This document shows positions 7,582 through 14,758 of a stretch of 21,266 nt of DNA, in pieces; position 1 is the first letter of the stretch; the number at the start of each line of letters is the position of its first letter. The stretch is from assembly GCA_031363085.1 (NCBI GenBank), contig JANLTU010000224.1, positions 1-21,266 on the forward strand, in the 5' to 3' direction. This DNA comes from UBA6921 sp031363085 (GTDB lineage Bacteria > Pseudomonadota > Gammaproteobacteria > SG8-11). The position numbers and the translations under genes were made by a program. The notes below the pieces were generated by a model. That model was not told the origin of the DNA. It saw nothing but the letters and a program-made list of their open reading frames with translations, and ran no database searches.

Positions 7582-8517
7582 ATGAAACTACAGCAGTTAC
7601 GATCCATTTGTGTGGTAGCGAAGCATGACTTAAACGTGTCGGCGGCTGCGCATGCGTTGCACACCTCGCAGCCGGGCGTGAGCAAACAAATTCGCCTGCT
7701 GGAATCCGAGCTGGGCGTGCAGATCTTTACCCGGGTGGGCAAGCGTTTTGTCGAAGTCACCGCGCCGGGCGAAGCCATCCTGGCAACGGCACGGCGTATC
7801 GTTCTTGATCTCGATAATTTGAGAAACATCGGTCGCGAATTTACGCATGAATCCAAAGGCACTTTGTCCATCGCCACGACGCATACGCAGGCACGCTATG
7901 CATTGCCGCACACGGTGGAAGCATTTCGCAAACGTTATCCCGAGGTGGCACTGCGCATTCACCAGGGCAATCCGTCGCAAATTGTCGAGATGGTGAACAG
8001 CGGCGAAGCGGACATCGCCATCGCCACCGAGGCGGTGGCCGAGTCCGAGCATTTGGTCGCGTTGCCGTGCTACGACTGGAACCGCAGCGTGGTGGTGCCG
8101 CAGAAGCACGAGCTGCTGCGCCTGCGACGCCGGTTGACGTTGCGCGACATCGCGGCTTATCCGCTGGTCACCTACGACTTTGCGTTTGCCGGACGCGGTC
8201 AAGTGAATAAGGCGTTTTCCGAGCAGGACTTATCACCCAATGTCGTGCTCACCGCCATCGATGCCGACGTGATCAAAACTTATGTGCAACTGGGCTTGGG
8301 GGTGGGGTTGTTGGCGAGCATGGCCTTCGACCCCAAGGTCGACCGTAAACTACGCGCCATCGACGCAAGTCATTTGTTCGAGCCCAGCACTACGCGCGTG
8401 GGGGTACGCAAAGGCGCCTACGTGCGCGGTTACGTTTACGATTTCATCGCACTGTTCGCGCCGCACCTGAGCCGCGCCAAAATTGAGAAAGCGTTGCGGG
8501 CCGGCAGCACCGATTAG
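7582..8517 (+). CDS. cysB: CysB-type LysR transcriptional regulator
   Basis: LysR-family activator of cysteine biosynthesis genes, in E. coli responding to O-acetylserine/N-acetylserine and antagonised by sulfide or thiosulfate. The 311-aa protein has an N-terminal winged helix-turn-helix (about 5-62: ALHTSQPGVSKQIRLLESELG) and the effector domain begins with the CysB hallmark TTHTQARYALP (99-109), whose threonines line the ligand site. Further CysB-specific blocks are GEADIAIATEAV, LPCYDWNRSVVVP, YPLVTYDFAFAGR, DADVIKTYVQLGLGVGLLASMA and VYDFIALFAPHL. These separate it from generic LysR members; Cbl is the nearest alternative but is less likely as the sole copy beside cys genes. It diverges from the cys operon, as expected for its regulator, and is followed after 50 bases by cysG. 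The ATG at 7582 has only a weak ribosome site (GGAA). Confidence 0.94.
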   Translation: MKLQQLRSICVVAKHDLNVSAAAHALHTSQPGVSKQIRLLESELGVQIFTRVGKRFVEVTAPGEAILATARRIVLDLDNLRNIGREFTHESKGTLSIATTHTQARYALPHTVEAFRKRYPEVALRIHQGNPSQIVEMVNSGEADIAIATEAVAESEHLVALPCYDWNRSVVVPQKHELLRLRRRLTLRDIAAYPLVTYDFAFAGRGQVNKAFSEQDLSPNVVLTAIDADVIKTYVQLGLGVGLLASMAFDPKVDRKLRAIDASHLFEPSTTRVGVRKGAYVRGYVYDFIALFAPHLSRAKIEKALRAGSTD

Positions 8518-8567
8518 CCCTGGGATTCAGTTATGCTATGCGTCCCGTAATCAATGAGGTCGGTGGC

Positions 8568-9959
8568 ATGGAGTTTCTTCCAGTTTTTCTGAACATCAAA
8601 AAGCAGTCCTGTGTCGTCGTTGGTGGTGGCGAAGTCGCGGCGCGCAAGGTGGAGTTGCTATTGCGTGCGGGCGGTCAGGTTGTGGTGGTAGCACCCCAGT
8701 GTTGCCCGGCCCTGCAACGGCATTTGATGGCGGCCGACATCAAACACATCGCCGCAGAGTTTCGTCCCGAGCATTTGCAAGATTGCATTTTGGCGGTGGC
8801 CGCGACCGATGATTTAAGCGTTAATCGCCGTGTTTCCGAGACGGCGCGCGCGCGTTTCATTCCCGTCAACGTGGTCGATCAACCCGAGCTGTGCAGTTTC
8901 ATCATGCCGTCGATCATCGACCGTTCGCCGGTGATGGTGGCGGTGTCCAGCGGCGGCTCCTCGCCGGTGTTGGCGCGCCTGCTGCGTGCGCGCCTGGAAA
9001 CGTTGATACCTGCTTCCTATGGACGACTTGCGAGCCTAGTGCAGGGCTTTCGCGAGCGTGTGAAGCAGCGCTTCGGTCACATCGACGAACGCCGTCGTTT
9101 TTGGGAAGCGGTGTTGCAAGGTCCGATTTCGGAAATGATGTACGCGGGCCGTGAACAGGTTGCGCACGACGCCTTGAGCAAAGCGGTGGAGCACGGGTTG
9201 GATGCCAATGCCGCAGTCGGCGAGGTTTATCTGGTCGGTGCCGGTCCGGGCGATCCTGATCTACTGACGTTCCGCGCGCTACGCCTGTTGCAGCAGGCCG
9301 ATGTCATTGTCTACGACCGTCTAGTATCGCAGGCGATTTTGGATCTGGCGCGCCGCGATGCCGAACGCATTTATGTCGGCAAAGAACGCGATAATCACAC
9401 GCTGCCGCAGGAAGACATTAACCATTTGCTGGCGCGGCTGGCTAAAGAAGGCAAGCGCGTGTTACGCCTGAAAGGTGGCGATCCGTTTATTTTCGGACGC
9501 GGCGGCGAAGAGATCGAAACGCTCGCACAAGAAGGCATTCCGTTTCAAATCGTGCCGGGAATTACCGCAGCGGCGGGTTGCGCCTCGTACGCGGGTATTC
9601 CGCTCACACACCGCGACTACGCGCAGTCGGTGGTCTTCGTGACCGGGCACCTGCGCGACGGCAGCGTGGATTTAAACTGGCCGGCGCTGGTGCAGCCGCA
9701 GCAGACGGTGGTGTTCTACATGGGCCTGAAGGGCCTGGACACGATATTTTCAGAACTGATTCGCCACGGCATGTCGCCCGACATGCCCGCCGCCTTGGTC
9801 GAGCAGGGTACCACCCAGCGCCAGCACGTCTGGATCGGCACCCTTACCAGCCTGCCGGGCGTTCTGCGCGGCCAGGACGTGCGTGCACCCACCTTGATCA
9901 TTGTCGGCACCGTGGTAGCGCTGCATGACAAATTGAAGTGGTTCAGTCCGATGCCGTGA
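8568..9959 (+). CDS. cysG: Siroheme synthase (precorrin-2 dehydrogenase/ferrochelatase plus uroporphyrinogen-III methyltransferase)
   Basis: Bifunctional enzyme making siroheme, the CysI cofactor, from uroporphyrinogen III. The 463-aa protein has an N-terminal dehydrogenase/ferrochelatase (1-150): VVVGGGEVAARKVELLL (16-32) binds NAD, Asp103 in NVVDQPE matches the catalytic Asp, and SSGGSSP (127-133) contains the serine that is phosphorylated in Salmonella CysG. The dimerisation segment (150-213) leads to the SAM-dependent methyltransferase (219-460) with YLVGAGPGDPDLLTFRA, LRLKGGDPFIFGRGGEE, PGITAAAGCASYAGIPLTHRD and VVFYMG. Start: GAGG stands 8 bases before ATG 8568, and this start matches the E. 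coli N-terminus; an ATG at 8538 adds ten residues and lacks a ribosome site. It is probably cotranscribed with cysB and ends at the terminator beginning 7 bases after its stop. Confidence 0.94.
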   Translation: MEFLPVFLNIKKQSCVVVGGGEVAARKVELLLRAGGQVVVVAPQCCPALQRHLMAADIKHIAAEFRPEHLQDCILAVAATDDLSVNRRVSETARARFIPVNVVDQPELCSFIMPSIIDRSPVMVAVSSGGSSPVLARLLRARLETLIPASYGRLASLVQGFRERVKQRFGHIDERRRFWEAVLQGPISEMMYAGREQVAHDALSKAVEHGLDANAAVGEVYLVGAGPGDPDLLTFRALRLLQQADVIVYDRLVSQAILDLARRDAERIYVGKERDNHTLPQEDINHLLARLAKEGKRVLRLKGGDPFIFGRGGEEIETLAQEGIPFQIVPGITAAAGCASYAGIPLTHRDYAQSVVFVTGHLRDGSVDLNWPALVQPQQTVVFYMGLKGLDTIFSELIRHGMSPDMPAALVEQGTTQRQHVWIGTLTSLPGVLRGQDVRAPTLIIVGTVVALHDKLKWFSPMP

Positions 9960-9965
9960 CGCCTG

Positions 9966-10004
9966 ATTCGGCGGAGCGCGGGTATGCGTCCGCCGAATAA
10001 TTTT
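9966..10004 (+). terminator. Rho-independent terminator after cysG
   Basis: A perfect 10-bp inverted repeat, ATTCGGCGGA (9966-9975) with TCCGCCGAAT (9989-9998), can be extended by CGC/GCG (9977-9979 with 9986-9988) past one bulged G, leaving a 6-base loop. It is followed by AATTTT to 10004. It sits directly after the cysG stop and separates the cysB-cysG unit from the lipid operon. Confidence 0.8.
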
Positions 10005-10145
10005 GGCACCATACGGCGTGCTTTAAACCCGATCATGGATTGATCCGAGGTCGGCCGTGTGGACAATAATGTATACAAAGTGCCCAAGTGTCGATTTCAA
10101 AGCGCGCATCGGTGCGCTATGGCTGAATGGGCGAATTAAACTCGT
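10005..10145 (+). promoter_or_regulatory. Leader and probable promoter of the mprF-acvB operon
   Basis: The 141 bases between the cysG terminator and the MprF start must hold the operon promoter. TTGATC (10040-10045) and AATAAT (10065-10070) resemble -35 and -10 boxes, but with a long 19-base spacer. A hairpin AGCGC/GCGCT (10101-10105 with 10114-10118) and a six-codon reading frame (ATG 10119 to TAA 10139) lie in the leader. No clear ribosome site precedes the ATG at 10146. These are weak signals only. Confidence 0.3.
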
Positions 10146-12848
10146 ATGTCCTCTAAACAATTACCTGAAACCGCGCCGTCCGCCGGCACGTCTGCATGGC
10201 GAGTTTTGCGTCGCCTGATTCCGCCGTTGTTTCTGCTGCTGGTCAGCGTGCTGGCGTGGAGCGAATTGCAAAAGCTCGATTGGCCGCAACTGCGCGCTGC
10301 GCTTAAAGATTTGCCAGCGTGGAAATTGCTTGGCGTTTTGGGCATCGGGCTGGGCTCGGTGGGGTTGATGAGCTGGTACGACTACCTGTTGAAGCGTTGG
10401 TTAGGTATTACACTGCCCATCTTGACGCTGTTGCGTGTGAGCTGGATTGCCAACAGCTTCAATAATTTTATCGGCTTTTCTGGTTTAGCGGGCTCGGGTA
10501 TCCGCTATTTGTTGCTCGGGCGTGAACGCGTCGCCGCGCACACCGCCTTGGTTTATTCCGGCACCATCATGCTCAGCGTGCCGGTTGGTCTGGGCGTGCT
10601 CGCGGGTATGGTGTTGTTATTCAGTGGCGATGTGCTGCTCGATTTTGGCATGCCCGCTGTACTTGGATATGTCGCGATGGGGCTCCTGTCAGCCTATCCG
10701 TTACTGTTCTGGCTGGCGCTGGGGCGCGGTAGTGTGCATCGCCAGTTGCAGCGTGGCGTGGCGTCGTTGTCGGCGTGGCAGCGCATGCAACTGATCGGTG
10801 TTTCGATGCTGGACTGGCTTGCCGCCGGGGTGACCGCCTGGATATGTCTGAGTGTCAATGGCGTGAGCATCGCGCCGCTTGTCTTCGCCGCAGCATTTGC
10901 AACTGCGGCTGCGCTGGGCATGTTCAGTTTGATTCCCGGTGGCCTGGGGGTGCTCGATGCCGTGTTGCTGGTGACGCTGTCTGCGCAGAGCCTGCCGTCG
11001 GCACAGGTGTTGGCGGGCATTTTGCTGTATCGCGTCGCCTATTATTTGGTGCCGTGGCTGGTTGGTGTATATCTGGGTGCCGGCGTGTTGGTGCAAAACC
11101 ATGACACGCGCTTGGCGCAACTCGCGCGCCGTTGGGAAAACAGCGGCTTTCTTGCGCTAGTGCGCTTACCGTTGGGCTTGGTGTCGGGTGTGGGTGTGCG
11201 GGTGTTGTCATGGCTCACGTTGCTGGCGGGCATGGTGCTGCTGGTCTCCGCCGTTTATCCCGCGTTGGCGGATCGCATTGCGATTCTCCGATTGATTGAG
11301 CCGCTTGCAGCGGTAGAAAGTTCCCACTTGTTGTCGGTGGTCGTGGGCATGTCGCTGATTGCAATCGCGCGCGGTATCGCGGAGCAGATTCGCAATGCTT
11401 ATTTCGTTGCGATGGTGTTGTTATTGGGCGGTGCCGTGCTCAGCTTGCTGAAGGGCATCGACTACGAAGAAGCACTATTTTTGCTGCTGGTCGCCGCCTT
11501 GTTGCGCATGCGCAAGCAGGATTTTTACCGCACTGCGTTTCCGTTGCTGTCGCTGCGCAATCTTTACTGGCTGTTGCTATTGCTGGTCACGGTGCTGGGT
11601 TACATCGTGCTGGGTGCTTTGGTGTACGACGTGTCCGAATACGTGCCGAGCATGTTTTTCAATTTTTCCTACCATTTGGATGAATCGCGATTTTACCGTT
11701 CGCTGCTGGCAGTTATGGTCGCACTCGTCGGCGCGTTCGGCTGGACTTTATTTCGCATGCCGCGCCCACCCTTGGTATTACCGGATGCCGAACAGCGCCA
11801 GGAAGCGCGCCGGTTTTTGCAGACCTACGGCGGCAACAGCTTTGCGCACCTGTTATTCGTCGGCGACAAATACTTGTTCTATTCTTCCGAGCGGCATGTA
11901 TTGATTCAATATGGCCGCATCGGCGACAAGCTCGTCGCCTTGGGTGATCCCAACGGCGACCCGAAAGCGTTTGTCGGTGCGATTATAGAATTCCGCGAAT
12001 TTGCAGACCGCTATAATCTCACGCCGGTGTTTTACGAAGTATCGAGCGAAAATCTGAACATTTATCATGACGTGGGCTTTTCTCCCTTCAAGATGGGTGA
12101 GACCGCCCAAGTGGTCATTGAAGAATTTTCGCTGGCTGGGCGACGCGGTGAGTCGCTGCGCCACGCGGTCAATCGCGCCAAACGCGAGGGGCTTAGTTTT
12201 GATATTTTAGCGCATCCGTTGCCGAGCGAAGTTTGGTCTGAGCTGCAGGAAGTCTCTGCAGCTTGGTTAAAAGATAAAGCGACAGCAGAAAAGGGCTTCT
12301 CACTCGGGCGTTTTGCGCGTGACTATCTGGAGCAGTCGCCCATCGCCGTGGTGCGCGCACACGGCCGCATGGTGGCTTTCGCCAATTTAATTCCTGCGTA
12401 CGGACACCAAGACGAACTGAGTATCGACTTAATGCGCCACGTGCCGGATACGCCCTTCGGTGTGATGGATTTTATGTTCGTGCAACTACTGGAGTACGCG
12501 CGTGCGCAGGGCTATCGTTATTTCGATTTAGGCATGGCGCCGCTGTCGGGTGTCGGTATGACACGCTATTCACTGCCGCGTGAACGCTTGGCGCGTTTCG
12601 CCTATGCCTATGGCAATCGCTTGTACAACTACAAAGGGTTGCGCGAATTCAAACAGAAGTTTCATCCGCACTGGCGCAGCGTGTATCTGGTCTACCCGTT
12701 TTCGGTGCCGGTGGCGCGCGTACTGGTGGATACCGCCGCACTGATCGCCGGCGGTTACACTAAAATATTTCTCAAAGGACGCAGCGAGGCAACGCGTTCC
12801 GCTTCGAGCGCAACAAAGTCAATAGGAGTCGATTCAGATGATGTTTAG
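10146..12848 (+). CDS. mprF: MprF/LpiA-type bifunctional aminoacyl-phosphatidylglycerol synthase/flippase
   Basis: A 900-aa inner-membrane protein with the full MprF layout. The N-terminal flippase region (about 20-540) has many hydrophobic segments and the family motif SLIPGGLGVLD (261-271), plus NNFIGFSGLAGSGIRYLLL (106-124). The C-terminal cytoplasmic synthase (DUF2156, about 548-850) shows LVALGDPNGD (597-606), FYEVSSENLNIYHDVGFSPFKMGE (629-652), RHAVNRAKREGL (672-683), FSLGRF (718-723), a DLMR segment (761-764) and YFDLGMAPLSGVG (792-804). Such enzymes transfer lysine or alanine from aminoacyl-tRNA to phosphatidylglycerol, making the surface less negative and raising resistance to cationic peptides and acid; which amino acid is used cannot be told here. 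Its end overlaps the downstream AcvB-like gene by 11 bases, the classic lpiA-acvB arrangement. Confidence 0.9.
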   Translation: MSSKQLPETAPSAGTSAWRVLRRLIPPLFLLLVSVLAWSELQKLDWPQLRAALKDLPAWKLLGVLGIGLGSVGLMSWYDYLLKRWLGITLPILTLLRVSWIANSFNNFIGFSGLAGSGIRYLLLGRERVAAHTALVYSGTIMLSVPVGLGVLAGMVLLFSGDVLLDFGMPAVLGYVAMGLLSAYPLLFWLALGRGSVHRQLQRGVASLSAWQRMQLIGVSMLDWLAAGVTAWICLSVNGVSIAPLVFAAAFATAAALGMFSLIPGGLGVLDAVLLVTLSAQSLPSAQVLAGILLYRVAYYLVPWLVGVYLGAGVLVQNHDTRLAQLARRWENSGFLALVRLPLGLVSGVGVRVLSWLTLLAGMVLLVSAVYPALADRIAILRLIEPLAAVESSHLLSVVVGMSLIAIARGIAEQIRNAYFVAMVLLLGGAVLSLLKGIDYEEALFLLLVAALLRMRKQDFYRTAFPLLSLRNLYWLLLLLVTVLGYIVLGALVYDVSEYVPSMFFNFSYHLDESRFYRSLLAVMVALVGAFGWTLFRMPRPPLVLPDAEQRQEARRFLQTYGGNSFAHLLFVGDKYLFYSSERHVLIQYGRIGDKLVALGDPNGDPKAFVGAIIEFREFADRYNLTPVFYEVSSENLNIYHDVGFSPFKMGETAQVVIEEFSLAGRRGESLRHAVNRAKREGLSFDILAHPLPSEVWSELQEVSAAWLKDKATAEKGFSLGRFARDYLEQSPIAVVRAHGRMVAFANLIPAYGHQDELSIDLMRHVPDTPFGVMDFMFVQLLEYARAQGYRYFDLGMAPLSGVGMTRYSLPRERLARFAYAYGNRLYNYKGLREFKQKFHPHWRSVYLVYPFSVPVARVLVDTAALIAGGYTKIFLKGRSEATRSASSATKSIGVDSDDV

Positions 12849-14253
12849 GTTAGGCATAACGGTGCTCATACTGTCGTGTTCGGTGGCGTTGGCCGCAGCA
12901 CCGGAATCCAAATTAAAATTTGGCCGCTTTGGCGAGGTCACGATTTATCGTCCCGCGCCACAGCCGCACGAAGTGGTGTTGTTCATTTCCGGCGACGGCG
13001 GCTGGAACAAAGGCGTGGTGGATATGGCGCGCGAACTGGCCGGCATGGATACGTTGGTGGTTGGCATTGATATCGTCCACTACCTCAAACAAGCCGCCCA
13101 GGCACAGGATGCGTGCACTTATGCCGCTGCCGATTTCGAAGCATTGAGCCAATATGTACAAAAGAAGCTGGGCTTGACTAATTACACGCCGCCGCTGCTG
13201 GTCGGCTATTCGTCCGGTGCCACCTTGGTATACGCATTACTGGTGCAGGCGCCGGTCGGAACGTTTCGCGGCTCGATCAGCCTTGGGTTTTGCCCTGATT
13301 TGATGTTGCACAAACCAATGTGCAAAGGACGCGGCCTGCAATTTCGTCCCGGGAGCAAAGCGGAAGGCACGGTGTTCAGCGCGGACGAAACGCTGCAGAC
13401 GCCGTGGATCGCATTGAATGGCAACGTCGACCAAGTGTGCGCGCTGCCGGCGCAGCAGGAGTTTATCGGCAAAGTTCCGGGCGGGAGTTTGGTGCCCTTG
13501 CCCAAGGTTGGTCACGGATTTTCCGTGCAACGTAACTGGCTGCCGCAGTTCAAAGAGGCAGTTCAAAAACTGTCTAAACCTGCTACCGAAAGCTCGGCTC
13601 ACGAGTCGGGGAGTGTCGCGGATTTACCGCTGGTCGAAGCGCCGCTGGACAAGAGCACGGGCGATACGCTTGCGGTGATTATTTCCGGCGACGGCGGTTG
13701 GGCCGGACTGGATCGGGAGATGGCGGCGGAAATAAACAAGGCCGACATCCCGGTGGTGGGGTTTAATTCGCTGCAATATTTTTGGACGCGTCGCACGCCG
13801 GAAGATACCGCCCGCGACGTCGAACGCGTCGTGCGCGCCTACAGTACGAAATGGCACAAGACGCGTGTGTTGCTGATCGGCTACTCGCGCGGCGCCGATG
13901 TTTTGCCCTTCGTGCTGAATCGTCTGCCCGGAGACATCAAGGCGCGTGTGCGCTTGGCGACCCTGCTTGCTCCCGCACACAGTATCGAGTTCGAGTTTCA
14001 TATCGGCGACTGGTTGGGCGACGGCGAACGCAGCGCGGCATTATCGACATTGCCGGAAGCACGCAAGATCAAAGGCGTGCCGTTGCTGTGCATTTACGGC
14101 TCGGAGGAGAAAGACACTTTATGTAAAGATCTGGAGCCGCCGTTGGCGAACAAAGTCGAGTTAAGCGGTGCCCATAATTTTGGCGGTGACTATGCGGCGC
14201 TGGCGCACAAGATTCTGACCGAGGCGGGGTTGAAATCGCCACAGGAAAATTAG
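12838..14253 (+). CDS. acvB: AcvB/VirJ-type periplasmic aminoacyl-phosphatidylglycerol hydrolase
   Basis: A 471-aa exported alpha/beta-hydrolase with a signal peptide (residues 1 to about 20, ending ALAA before APES). It has two homologous halves. Each contains SGDGGW (51-56 and 283-288) and a nucleophile elbow, GYSSG with Ser125 and GYSRG with Ser350, and each has a candidate catalytic histidine (His226 in VGHGF, His446 in GAHNF). The second half, with FWTRRTPEDTARD (315-327), corresponds to the VirJ core. In Agrobacterium, AcvB hydrolyses lysyl-phosphatidylglycerol made by LpiA, and the gene follows lpiA, exactly as here. AGGAG (12824-12828) lies 9 bases before ATG 12838, inside the upstream gene, so the two are cotranscribed. 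The family and operon support the function well; substrate identity is inferred. Confidence 0.88.
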   Translation: MMFRLGITVLILSCSVALAAAPESKLKFGRFGEVTIYRPAPQPHEVVLFISGDGGWNKGVVDMARELAGMDTLVVGIDIVHYLKQAAQAQDACTYAAADFEALSQYVQKKLGLTNYTPPLLVGYSSGATLVYALLVQAPVGTFRGSISLGFCPDLMLHKPMCKGRGLQFRPGSKAEGTVFSADETLQTPWIALNGNVDQVCALPAQQEFIGKVPGGSLVPLPKVGHGFSVQRNWLPQFKEAVQKLSKPATESSAHESGSVADLPLVEAPLDKSTGDTLAVIISGDGGWAGLDREMAAEINKADIPVVGFNSLQYFWTRRTPEDTARDVERVVRAYSTKWHKTRVLLIGYSRGADVLPFVLNRLPGDIKARVRLATLLAPAHSIEFEFHIGDWLGDGERSAALSTLPEARKIKGVPLLCIYGSEEKDTLCKDLEPPLANKVELSGAHNFGGDYAALAHKILTEAGLKSPQEN

Positions 14254-14331
14254 CCAGTGGAATCATTGGCCGAATGCCGATTCAATGCCTGATGAGTATC
14301 AAGATACGAGGCCGCTTGGGCGCAATTTTCA
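14254..14331. other. Convergent spacer with stem-loops, no clear terminator
   Basis: The 78 bases between the plus-strand AcvB-like gene and the minus-strand VOC gene hold two stem-loops. GCCAGTG/CATTGGC (14253-14259 with 14264-14270) starts at the last base of the stop codon. GTATC-AA-GATAC (14296-14307) is flanked by GCCT/AGGC (14287-14290, 14309-14312). Neither is followed directly by a T-run on either strand, so a terminator role is only possible. Confidence 0.3.
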
Positions 14332-14691
14332 TTACGTTGCTTTGGGCTCAAACAGATTAATCACATTAGCGTCGCCATCCAGGCAATTCGCCCAGGTGCC
14401 GAAAAATTCGTCGTGCAATTCGCCGTTGTCTTCGAAGCGCACGCCGCGATTTTTTAATGTCTCGACGGTGCCGCGCAGATTGACCACGCGCAAGCTCAGC
14501 AATGGGTTGCGTCCGCCACCATAGGGCTCACGTTGTTGCAACGCAAGGCGTGCGCCGCCCAGGTCGAATTCGGCCCAGCCGGTTTTCTTGCTGCGATATA
14601 CCAGTTTCAAACCGAGCGCCTGCGTATAAAATTCGCAGGCGTGGTCCAGGTCGCGCACATAAAAAATCACTGCGGCCATTTGTTTGATCAT
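14332..14691 (-). CDS. VOC superfamily (glyoxalase/bleomycin-resistance fold) protein
   Basis: A 119-aa single-module VOC protein. The first beta-alpha-beta motif is VIFYVRDLDHACEFYTQALGLKL (8-30), then AEFDLGGARLALQQ (40-53). The second motif starts at LLSLRVVNLRGTVETLKNRGV (64-84), and the end GDANVINLFEPK (106-117) carries the typical glutamate. The family includes metal-dependent lyases, dioxygenases and binding proteins. Here the usual histidine ligand on the first strand is not apparent, so enzymatic activity is uncertain. The substrate cannot be named. It lies 67 bases downstream of the cyclic-di-GMP gene on the same strand and could be cotranscribed. The ATG at 14691 was taken; an ATG four codons later is also possible, and neither has a good ribosome site. 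Confidence 0.8.
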   Translation of the reverse strand: MIKQMAAVIFYVRDLDHACEFYTQALGLKLVYRSKKTGWAEFDLGGARLALQQREPYGGGRNPLLSLRVVNLRGTVETLKNRGVRFEDNGELHDEFFGTWANCLDGDANVINLFEPKAT

Positions 14692-14758
14692 GCCGGGTTA
14701 CTCAATGAAGTGACGAAGGGAGAAGTATCACGGTCAGGCAGCGCTGCGCGCAACCCAG

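Noticed and set aside
8538..8567. Upstream ATG for cysG at 8538
   Set aside because: It lacks a ribosome site and adds residues absent from known CysG; 8568 has GAGG at good spacing.
14253..14312. Terminator between the convergent AcvB-like and VOC genes
   Set aside because: Stem-loops are present but no T-run follows on either strand, so it is listed only as a spacer with hairpins.
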